From the NCBI GenBank assembly GCA_011049495.1, contig DSBF01000023.1, positions 1-5,204 of the forward strand: a DNA stretch of 5,204 bases, written 5' to 3'. The notes beneath the pieces are model-generated. The model was not told the DNA's origin. It saw nothing but the letters and a program-made list of their open reading frames with translations, and searched no databases. A program made the translations under genes and the position numbers. Below are positions 1 to 5,204 of the stretch, one piece after another. This DNA comes from Ignavibacteria bacterium (GTDB taxonomy: Bacteria > Bacteroidota > Ignavibacteria > Ignavibacteriales > Melioribacteraceae). Position 1 is the first letter of the stretch. Each line of letters opens with the position of its first letter.

Positions 1-1302
1 AGCGCTGTTGTCAACTATTAATCTTCCGACTGCTTTCTCCTTAGCATAATTAAATTCATTCAGCAGCCATTCTCGTTGATCTTCTTTTGATAAATCGATA
101 CCCCAACTTTCATTAATTATACTCAAAACTACTAAAGAAGGATGATTCCAATCACGTTTCAACATTTGGTCGAAAGTGTATCGCGATCTTGCTTTTACGC
201 TCTCATCAAATACATCCCAATTAGGGATTTCATACCAAACTAATAATCCAAGCTCATCTGCAACTTCCAAATATTCTTTTTCGGGAATCTTAATATGGCA
301 GCGCATCGTGTTGATGCCGAGTTCGACTGCTTTCTGCATTTCATCGCGTATGTATTCTTTGCTCGGACTTTTATAAATAGTCTCCGGATAAAAATTTTGA
401 TCCAATGCAGAGATCATGTAAAACGGTCTTCCGTTTAAGAAAAACTTTCCATCTCTTTTAGTGAATTCACGGAAGCCGAATTTATCCTCGTAAATTTCAT
501 TACCTAACTTTGCAATTACTTTGTATAGATTCGGTTTGCCGATGTCCCATAATTGCGGGTCATCTATTTTGTCATCAATTGATATTTCTTTTGAGTCAGT
601 CTCAAATGTCTTTTCGAAAACAGTTTTTTCATCTGGAGAAATAATTTTTATTGTGAGATTTTCTTTGGGAGTAAGATTATGATTATGATTAAGAGTAAGA
701 TTAAGTGTGAATTCACCGGAGTTCTTTGGGCTTATATGAACTGTTTCGATAAAAACTTTTTCTTTGACTAATAATTCAACAGACTGCCAAATGCCGCTTG
801 TTTGGACATACCAACTTTGCTTTCCGTGCGGGATGTTCCAGTAACTTATTCCTTCTGTTCCTTCTTCATTTGTTGCGGGATCATTTACTCGCAATAATAT
901 TTCGTTATCCCCTTCGTGAATAAATTCAGTTACATCAAAATAAAATAGTGTATAACCACCTTCGTGTTTACCAACTAATTTTTTGTTGACAAATAATTCA
1001 CATAAATAATCCACCGCATCAAATTTAATTATGTATCGTTTGCTTTCAATCTTTTCATTAAGTTCAAAACTCTTCTTTAACCAACCGATACCTTGGTAAT
1101 CAAGTAGTTCATCTGAATATAAATGCCAAGAACCGGGGACTTGAACTTGCATCCATTCATTGTGCGCATCAATGTTGTCAATGTTCAAAACAATATTGCT
1201 GTCGGCGGTAAACTGCCATTGACCATCGAGGGATGTTCCTGTTTGTGAGTTAATCAATGTAGTTGTGACAAAAATTAATATTATTAATAATTTTTTTTTC
1301 AC
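1..1302 (-). CDS. Glycoside hydrolase family 2 enzyme, exported (partial, N-terminal 434 residues)
   Basis: GH2 enzymes are retaining exo-glycosidases (beta-galactosidase, beta-glucuronidase, beta-mannosidase and relatives). The GTG start is well supported: an in-frame TAA directly precedes it and GGAG lies 5 nt upstream. Visible in order are a signal peptide (KKK, then a hydrophobic stretch to about residue 18, probable cleavage before Q20), a jelly-roll sugar-binding domain (about 25-180, with VPGSWH and the NIPHGKQSWY stretch), an Ig-like sandwich (about 185-280) and the start of the TIM barrel (from about 285). The barrel has the GINTMRCHIKIP strand (R334) and NHPSLVVLSIINESWG, in which E398 is the predicted catalytic acid/base after N397. 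LDQNFYPETIY (300-310) resembles the LDQ-YP-E block that I recall from one GH2 subgroup. The nucleophile glutamate and the C-terminus lie beyond the left edge, so neither substrate nor a T9SS tail can be judged. It probably acts outside the cytoplasm on oligosaccharides. The family call is firm; the substrate is unknown. Confidence 0.93.
   Translation of the reverse strand, partial: MKKKLLIILIFVTTTLINSQTGTSLDGQWQFTADSNIVLNIDNIDAHNEWMQVQVPGSWHLYSDELLDYQGIGWLKKSFELNEKIESKRYIIKFDAVDYLCELFVNKKLVGKHEGGYTLFYFDVTEFIHEGDNEILLRVNDPATNEEGTEGISYWNIPHGKQSWYVQTSGIWQSVELLVKEKVFIETVHISPKNSGEFTLNLTLNHNHNLTPKENLTIKIISPDEKTVFEKTFETDSKEISIDDKIDDPQLWDIGKPNLYKVIAKLGNEIYEDKFGFREFTKRDGKFFLNGRPFYMISALDQNFYPETIYKSPSKEYIRDEMQKAVELGINTMRCHIKIPEKEYLEVADELGLLVWYEIPNWDVFDESVKARSRYTFDQMLKRDWNHPSLVVLSIINESWGIDLSKEDQREWLLNEFNYAKEKAVGRLIVDNSA
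670..705. repeat. Six imperfect tandem hexamers inside the GH2 gene
   Basis: Six back-to-back 6-base units on the plus strand read AGTAAG, ATTATG, ATTATG, ATTAAG, AGTAAG and ATTAAG (consensus ATTAAG). They are exactly in phase with the codons of the minus-strand gene and encode LNLTLNHNHNLT (residues 200-211), in the second beta-sandwich domain. Gain or loss of a unit would add or remove two residues without a frameshift. Confidence 0.8.
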
Positions 1303-1307
1303 TTATA

Positions 1308-1311
1308 CTCC
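1308..1311 (-). promoter_or_regulatory. Ribosome binding site of the GH2 gene
   Basis: GGAG on the minus strand lies 5 nt before the GTG at 1302-1300. It supports the GTG over the next downstream ATG (residue 51), which would cost the signal peptide. Confidence 0.7.
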
Positions 1312-1390
1312 AAATACTGTTAATTTTCAAGTTATTGTCATTCCGATGGAATCGTTTTTTTTGATGACTGAGGCTTGTCCACCTCAGGCG

Positions 1391-1433
1391 GGAATCTCAC
1401 CTCAACATTTAGAAAATATTAATCTGAGATTCC
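1391..1433. repeat. 9-bp inverted repeat in the left arm of the element
   Basis: GGAATCTCA (1391-1399) and TGAGATTCC (1425-1433) are perfect reverse complements around a 25-nt AT-rich spacer. They can form a stem-loop in single-stranded DNA or RNA and belong to the outer repeat element. Confidence 0.7.
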
Positions 1434-1484
1434 TCGCTTCACTTCGTTTCGCCTGCCCGAAGGGTCTGTTGCATAAGTCATTTT

Positions 1485-1622
1485 ATTGCCGTCCACTTCA
1501 GTGGACGAAGAAAATGACTACTAACTATGTGGACTTTAGTCCCATCAAAAGTTATAAAATGTGGCTAAAGCCCTCATTTCTTTTCTTATTTTCATTCTCC
1601 GTCGGTTGAAACCGACGGCAAT
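1485..1622. repeat. Four-hairpin, globally dyad-symmetric repeat module
   Basis: The module is bounded by perfect 9-bp inverted repeats ATTGCCGTC (1485-1493) and GACGGCAAT (1614-1622). It holds four short palindromes: stem CGTCCAC around TTCA (1490-1507), GGAC around TTTA (1531-1542), GGC around TAAA (1563-1572) and CCGTCGGT around TGAA (1599-1618). The loops TTCA, TTTA, TAAA, TGAA read the same in order on both strands, so the module as a whole is a palindrome of palindromes centred near 1553. Both inner hairpins are also preceded by ATGTGG. Similar CTTTAG/CTAAAG and TTCA/TGAA hairpin groups recur, as I recall, between genes in Bacteroidota-type genomes and recall REP sequences mobilised by RAYT (TnpA-REP) enzymes. 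That link is inference; no such gene is in the window. Confidence 0.75.
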
Positions 1623-1630
1623 TTTTCTTT
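1599..1630 (+). terminator. Terminator-like hairpin with T-rich tail, plus strand
   Basis: A GC-rich stem (CCGTCGGTT/AACCGACGG, 1599-1607/1610-1618) is followed on the plus strand by CAATTTTTCTTT. This has the shape of a Rho-independent terminator, but no plus-strand gene ends here and every gene is on the other strand. On the minus strand the same hairpin lacks a following T tract, so I do not see it ending the SDR transcript. It is probably a by-product of the repeat module, though it could stop antisense transcription. Confidence 0.25.
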
Positions 1631-1694
1631 AATATAGTTATGCAACAAGCTCCGAAGTCAGACGGGCTCGGAATGACAATTTTCAACTTTTAAA

Positions 1695-2738
1695 CTAAGT
1701 TACTTTATATATCAATTCTCTTTTATATTTTTTCCACTTCTCAACAAACTCAACTTCTTTACTGCGATCACCATAACCAACCGATGGTTTTTTGTAAACA
1801 TTTAAATACCAATCGATTGTACCCGGCATCCATTTTTCGAAAGTCGTTGATTTGAAATTCAAATCTTTCTTTGCTTTATCGATACTGAAAATCGCAGTTC
1901 TATAAGTATTAAATGGAAATGCATGACCTTCCAAACTCATACTAAACGGAAGTTTTTCGAACACTTCTAAATCAACATTAACTCGTTCGGGATTTTTATC
2001 TAGTAAAGTACAGAGTGCATCTAGATAATCGTTAAGTGAAAATATTTCTCCCGATGAAATGTTGTATGCTTTACCTTTAGTTTCATCGTACTTTAGCAAA
2101 TCAACAAATGCTTTTGCTAAGTCCTCAACAAAAACATGTTGCGATGCAAAATCTCCACTGCCGGGAATGAGTAATGGTTTACCATCCAATACTCTTTGAA
2201 TCCAAAAGTAATCACGTTTCATCGGGTCGTGCGGACCGCAGACATAAGGTGCGCGTATCATTGATACTTCAAACTTTCCTTCGTTATGAGCTTTCCATAA
2301 AACATCTTCACATTTTCGTTTGTCTATTCCGTACTGCATTCCGAAAGGATTTCGTTCCCAGAATTTCATGAGCGGATATTTGTCGTCTTCCTCTTTAATC
2401 GGATTTCTAACCACATCCGAAACCATATAAACAGAAATTGTACTTGTGTGAATTAATCTCGGAACTTTACCGCCGAATATCTCGACAACCATTTGTGATT
2501 CATCCGCCGTGTAAGCGATCATATCATAAAGCACATCGTAATTATTTTCATTCGCTAGTTTGTTGAGGAATTCTTTATCGTGTCTATCTCCATAAGCAAA
2601 TTGAACTTTATTTTTATCAAACAATTCTATTTTTGATTTGCCACGAGTTACCAAGGACACATCGTGACCTTCTTCAACTAAAAGTTTTACAACGTTGCTA
2701 CTTATAAATCCTGTTCCGCCTATCATTAATACTTTCAT
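1695..2738 (-). CDS. NAD(P)-dependent epimerase/dehydratase-type SDR
   Basis: This is a 347-aa cytoplasmic protein of the extended/atypical short-chain dehydrogenase superfamily, which oxidises, epimerises or dehydrates sugars, nucleotide sugars and related metabolites. It begins MKVLMIGGTGFIS, the Rossmann nucleotide-binding loop. The third glycine of the usual GxxGxxG is Ser, as I recall from the GGTGNIS-type group that includes plant CSP41-like proteins. TRG ends the second strand and may favour NADP. Other landmarks, numbered from the third ATG, are YGDRHD (49-54), HTSTISVY (97-104), the YxxxK catalytic pair Y136/K140 and RAPYVCGPHDP (162-172). No signal peptide or membrane segment is seen. 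Three ATG codons are tandem (2744, 2741, 2738). AGGA touches the first, so the third, 6 nt away, is preferred. The gene follows the amylase almost without a gap, suggesting translational coupling and a role in handling sugars that the operon releases. The substrate is unknown; a structural or RNA-binding role as in CSP41 is possible but less likely. Confidence 0.92.
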   Translation of the reverse strand: MKVLMIGGTGFISSNVVKLLVEEGHDVSLVTRGKSKIELFDKNKVQFAYGDRHDKEFLNKLANENNYDVLYDMIAYTADESQMVVEIFGGKVPRLIHTSTISVYMVSDVVRNPIKEEDDKYPLMKFWERNPFGMQYGIDKRKCEDVLWKAHNEGKFEVSMIRAPYVCGPHDPMKRDYFWIQRVLDGKPLLIPGSGDFASQHVFVEDLAKAFVDLLKYDETKGKAYNISSGEIFSLNDYLDALCTLLDKNPERVNVDLEVFEKLPFSMSLEGHAFPFNTYRTAIFSIDKAKKDLNFKSTTFEKWMPGTIDWYLNVYKKPSVGYGDRSKEVEFVEKWKKYKRELIYKVT

Positions 2739-2744
2739 CATCAT

Positions 2745-2750
2745 TCCTAC
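2745..2750 (-). promoter_or_regulatory. Ribosome binding site of the SDR gene, overlapping the amylase stop codon
   Basis: GTAGGA on the minus strand contains the TAG stop of the amylase gene (2749-2747) and provides AGGA for the SDR. It abuts the first of three tandem ATGs, is 3 nt from the second and 6 nt from the third, which is why the third is taken as the start. The overlap suggests re-initiation by ribosomes that terminate on the upstream gene. Confidence 0.7.
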
Positions 2751-5086
2751 TTGATTAGAATCATTTTCATTGTTGTAAAATTATTTTGATATTCTATTCT
2801 ATAGAAATATACTCCGGATGATAAATTTTTGCCGTTGAATTCAATTGTATGTCTTCCGGCATTTTCAAAACCGTCAACTAATAAACTTACTTCTCTTCCG
2901 AGTGCGTCATATATTTTTAATTTTACATTTCCGGCTTCAGGCAAGTTGTATGATATTTTTGTACTCGGGTTAAACGGGTTTGGATAGTTCTGTGAAATTG
3001 AGAATTCTTTTGGAACTGATTTATTAATATCATCTTCAACCGAAACAACAATAGCAACTGTATCTGATAGACTCATTATTCTTGTTGTATATTTTGCAAT
3101 TGGTATTGTAATATTTTTTAATCCATCAAAATCAGATTGAAAATATTCTCCGTTCATTAAGTCCGTTAGATAATATGTTTTTGTTGATTCTAAATTCATT
3201 TCATCAACAGGTAGATAAAGATTCAAACCGACAGCAACATCACCCATATTTATTGCACCGATTACATTCTCTTTATTTTCCCATCTTCTAAAAGCATATG
3301 TAAAATTATTAGGACTAACATTGACCTCTTCAAAGTTGTTACTGTAAAGTGCGGGCGAGTTCGTTCTTATTTCTGCTAATCTTTGATAAAAGGGATAAAG
3401 ACCATAACCATCTTGCTGCTTTATTGTTTGTCCCGGATAAAATATTCTTTCAGTGCCATAGGGATGACCCTGGACTCCTATTTCTTGTCCATTATAGACC
3501 ATAGGAATTCCATTTAAAGCAAATATTAAAGCTGCCGCCATTTTTGTTCTTTCAAGTCCGTGATGAGTAATAAAATGATAAATATCATTGTTGCCAATAA
3601 AACGAAGTATCTTCGCATTAGAAGCGTAACCATTTCCGTTATTTGTCAAAGCATTTCTTAGAAGACTTGCTCGATTGTTTTGATTGCTGCTGTTAAAAAT
3701 TGTCGGATTAGAGTTATCACTATAAAAAGTTTGAAAAGCCCAATGAGAAACCCAGCTCTCTTCGGGGAACCAATCAAATCCTATATCAAATCTTTCGTCG
3801 AAAGTCTCGGGCCATGTTGCTTTATCTTCAGCAAGCATAAGTATTTCGGGTTTCATACTTTTTAAAGCGAGACGCATTTCTCTTGCAAACTCAGGTGCTC
3901 TTGCATTCACTCCCCAAATTGCATCGTAACGATAACCATCAATGTCATATTTTTTGATCCAATGTTTGGCAGCTTCAATCATCCAGCGTTGCACTTCGGG
4001 ATTGTTATAGTTATGATTTACCAAATCATTCCAGAAATAATAAATGAACCCACCGGATAGAGTAGTATAGTGCTGTGAATAGGGTGCGTTGTCATTTTCG
4101 CTTTGATAAAAATCATAGTAATGAGAATACTCACCATTTCTAACTTTATCTTTAGCATAAGGATGATGAATAGACGAATGGTTTTGGACAATATCAAACA
4201 ATACTCGCATTCCTAAATTTTTGGCGGTCTGAATTAATTCAGCTAATTCTTCTTCTGTACCAAGATCATCACGCATCTCGAAATAATTTGTAATATCGTA
4301 TCCTTGCCCACCGTATTCGGTTTTCATAATTGGTTGAATCCACAGTGTGTTTATTCCCATTTCTCGAATTTCGGGAAGCTTGGTGGTGATATTTCTAAAT
4401 TCATTGTAAAGTGTAAAAGTATATGGAGTAACTTCATAAATAACCGCCGAATCAATCCAACCAGCATAATCTGTTTTTATGTTAAAAGGTGTTATTGAAT
4501 TTGAATCGACAGTAACATAAGTGCCAAACAAAGCCGAATCATTTTCGGAAGTAGTGACTATCAACCTAAAATAATATTCACCGAAAGGAGCACTGGTTGG
4601 AATTGTCACATTAGCTGTTAAACCATTTCCGGTAATTGAAACTTCTTCCGGATTTGACTCATCAGCATACCAATAAAAATTTAGTGGAAGCTCTTTCGGA
4701 TTTTCGACAATTGATACATTTATAGTTACTTGACTACCAGAAACTTCGGTCGATAGACGCATATCAGGTACAAGGTCAAAACCAACGGTCAATTTCAGGG
4801 TATCCGAAAAAACCAAGGTACCCGAACTATCAACTGCGGCATAAATTGTATTTTCTTTTTGTAATAATTTAATATCGACTGAAAATTCATCATCTATAAT
4901 TTGAAATGGAATTTCTTCATCATTAAAATACAATGTTCCGCTTGAAGCAAAATCACCGTTGACATCACCCTTAATGACTTGGTTTTGCCCCCAAACAATT
5001 GCATCTTTTTTGTGAAGAGTGATTCCTTGTGCAAAGATTGAACTAATTGTTACTAATAGAATAATAGTATTAATAAATAACTTCAT
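2747..5086 (-). CDS. Secreted GH13 alpha-amylase-family hydrolase with T9SS type A sorting domain
   Basis: The 779-aa enzyme is predicted to act on alpha-glucans at or outside the cell surface. A signal peptide (1-19, SSIFA then Q20) is followed by two beta-sandwich domains (about 21-101 and 108-195), which may bind carbohydrate. The catalytic barrel starts near W210 (VIYEVTPYTF) and shows GH13 motifs: GINTLWIQPI (244-253), GYD (262-264), DIVQNH (298-303), GYRYD (384-388, predicted nucleophile D388, R386), AED (419-421, acid/base E420), FIGNND (496-501, stabiliser D501) and GIPMVYNGQE (526-535). The usual His before that last Asp is N500. A C-terminal beta domain (about 595-675) leads to a T9SS type A tail (about 690-779: NYPNPFNPSTKISY, YDALGREV, GVYFYRI), which is normally cleaved after outer-membrane passage. 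There are no cysteines. ATG at 5086 has AAGGGA 4 nt upstream. The specificity (amylase, neopullulanase or glucosidase) is not readable. Confidence 0.95.
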   Translation of the reverse strand: MKLFINTIILLVTISSIFAQGITLHKKDAIVWGQNQVIKGDVNGDFASSGTLYFNDEEIPFQIIDDEFSVDIKLLQKENTIYAAVDSSGTLVFSDTLKLTVGFDLVPDMRLSTEVSGSQVTINVSIVENPKELPLNFYWYADESNPEEVSITGNGLTANVTIPTSAPFGEYYFRLIVTTSENDSALFGTYVTVDSNSITPFNIKTDYAGWIDSAVIYEVTPYTFTLYNEFRNITTKLPEIREMGINTLWIQPIMKTEYGGQGYDITNYFEMRDDLGTEEELAELIQTAKNLGMRVLFDIVQNHSSIHHPYAKDKVRNGEYSHYYDFYQSENDNAPYSQHYTTLSGGFIYYFWNDLVNHNYNNPEVQRWMIEAAKHWIKKYDIDGYRYDAIWGVNARAPEFAREMRLALKSMKPEILMLAEDKATWPETFDERFDIGFDWFPEESWVSHWAFQTFYSDNSNPTIFNSSNQNNRASLLRNALTNNGNGYASNAKILRFIGNNDIYHFITHHGLERTKMAAALIFALNGIPMVYNGQEIGVQGHPYGTERIFYPGQTIKQQDGYGLYPFYQRLAEIRTNSPALYSNNFEEVNVSPNNFTYAFRRWENKENVIGAINMGDVAVGLNLYLPVDEMNLESTKTYYLTDLMNGEYFQSDFDGLKNITIPIAKYTTRIMSLSDTVAIVVSVEDDINKSVPKEFSISQNYPNPFNPSTKISYNLPEAGNVKLKIYDALGREVSLLVDGFENAGRHTIEFNGKNLSSGVYFYRIEYQNNFTTMKMILIK

Positions 5087-5090
5087 TATT

Positions 5091-5096
5091 TCCCTT
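5091..5096 (-). promoter_or_regulatory. Ribosome binding site of the GH13 gene
   Basis: AAGGGA on the minus strand sits 4 nt before the ATG at 5086-5084, within the 12-bp gap after the upstream stop codon. It supports this start and leaves no room for a separate promoter in the gap, so the amylase is probably co-transcribed with the preceding gene. Confidence 0.7.
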
Positions 5097-5098
5097 GT

Positions 5099-5204
5099 TT
5101 ATGATTTTGGTAATCTTCCCCATTTATCGAGAAGTTCTTTTAATCTATAAAATGATCTTTTTGGTGATGCATCTTCGCGGATCAAACCACCATTTCTAAT
5201 AAAC
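5099..5204 (-). CDS. C-terminal end of a probable TIM-barrel glycoside hydrolase (partial)
   Basis: An open frame enters from the right edge and ends at TAA (5101-5099), giving 34 residues that include GGLIREDASPKRSFYRLKEL and then LDKWGRLPKS. The pattern G-L-[LI]-R-E-D-x-S-P-K-x-x-[FY]-x-x-L-x-x-L-[LI] resembles the last helix of clan GH-A enzymes such as GH10 xylanases, where 'SPKPAY..L' is usual. With so little sequence, GH39, GH5-like or another barrel family is equally possible. It has no T9SS tail at its end. The 12-bp gap to the amylase gene places both in one operon. Confidence 0.6.
   Translation of the reverse strand, partial: FIRNGGLIREDASPKRSFYRLKELLDKWGRLPKS

Larger units (their letters stand above)
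1334..1680. mobile_element. Intergenic REP/MITE-like element with 13-bp terminal inverted repeats
   Basis: This element fills most of the 392-bp gap between the SDR and GH2 genes. The ends are perfect 13-bp inverted repeats, ATTGTCATTCCGA (1334-1346) and TCGGAATGACAAT (1668-1680). Inside the left arm are CTGAGG/CCTCAG (1368-1373/1382-1387) and GGAATCTCA/TGAGATTCC (1391-1399/1425-1433). A further 10-bp perfect pair, TGTTGCATAA/TTATGCAACA (1467-1476/1638-1647), encloses the four-hairpin module at 1485-1622. The GTCATTCC...GGAATGAC ends with GAATCTC and a CGCTTCACTTCG tract resemble dispersed intergenic repeats that I recall from Bacteroidota/Ignavibacteria and other genomes. No transposase is encoded, so any movement would need an enzyme in trans. 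The 114-codon reading frame across its left part (plus strand) looks non-coding. Confidence 0.7.
1322..1686. repeat. 9-bp direct repeat flanking the intergenic element (possible target-site duplication)
   Basis: AATTTTCAA occurs at 1322-1330 and again at 1678-1686, in the same orientation, bracketing the inverted-repeat element. The right copy overlaps the last three bases of the element's terminal inverted repeat, and the left copy stops 3 nt before the left one. Either the exact ends are uncertain or the match is chance in AT-rich DNA. A weaker match continues for a few bases beyond each copy. Confidence 0.4.

Noticed and set aside
176..376. 66-codon plus-strand frame
   Set aside because: It lies wholly antisense to the GH2 catalytic domain, which has clear family motifs; no domain or start signal.
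1302..1330. Sigma-70-like TTGAAA - 17 nt - TATAAG on the minus strand before GH2
   Set aside because: The TATAAG would overlap the first base of the GTG start codon, putting the transcript start inside the coding region. The likely host group also uses a different promoter consensus. Treated as chance in AT-rich DNA.
1265..1609. 114-codon plus-strand reading frame across the GH2 start and the repeats
   Set aside because: It begins antisense inside the GH2 signal-peptide region, passes through the palindromes and shows no ribosome binding site or recognisable domain. Its peptide is what these repeats give when translated, a known source of false 'hypothetical proteins'.
1334..1680. CRISPR array
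   Set aside because: The repeats are inverted and differ from each other; there are no evenly spaced identical direct repeats with unique spacers.
1303..1694. tRNA or other standard structured RNA in the gap
   Set aside because: The palindromes are separate short hairpins with 4-nt loops and do not make a cloverleaf; no known riboswitch core was recognised.
2174..2371. 65-codon plus-strand frame
   Set aside because: Antisense shadow of the SDR gene.
3680..3865. 61-codon plus-strand frame
   Set aside because: Antisense shadow of the GH13 catalytic domain.
4304..4498. 64-codon plus-strand frame
   Set aside because: Antisense shadow of the start of the GH13 barrel.

Overview
The window looks like a piece of an AT-rich chromosome from the Bacteroidota/Ignavibacteriota side of the tree, most likely Ignavibacteria. 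The best evidence is the end of the large amylase-family protein: a type A sorting domain of the type IX secretion system (T9SS), carrying the NYPNPFNPSTKISY motif and the GVYFYRI end so common in that group. The signal peptides, with Q just after the predicted cleavage point, and the intergenic repeats also fit. This assignment is inference from recognised motifs; no search was run.

All genes lie on the minus strand, so transcription runs from high to low coordinates. In that order: (1) the last 34 codons of a probable TIM-barrel glycosidase (5204-5099); (2) after 12 bp, a complete 779-aa secreted GH13 alpha-amylase-family enzyme with two N-terminal beta-sandwich domains and a T9SS sorting domain (5086-2747); (3) coupled to it, with the stop codon inside the next ribosome binding site, a cytoplasmic NAD(P)-dependent epimerase/dehydratase-type SDR of 347 aa (2738-1695); (4) a 392-bp gap (1694-1303) filled by a nested set of inverted repeats; (5) the first 434 codons of an exported glycoside hydrolase family 2 enzyme that runs off the left edge (1302-1).

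The spacing suggests one saccharide-degradation operon, at least for the first three genes: exported enzymes cut glycans at or outside the cell surface, and the SDR presumably acts on a sugar or sugar-derived metabolite in the cytoplasm. The substrate cannot be read from the sequence.

The least ordinary part is the gap at 1303-1694. An outer element with 13-bp perfect terminal inverted repeats (1334-1680), flanked by a 9-bp direct repeat, contains a 10-bp inverted repeat pair. Inside that is a 138-bp module (1485-1622) with its own 9-bp terminal inverted repeats and four GC-rich hairpins whose loops are arranged with global dyad symmetry. It looks like a non-autonomous, REP/MITE-like mobile repeat, possibly one inserted in another.
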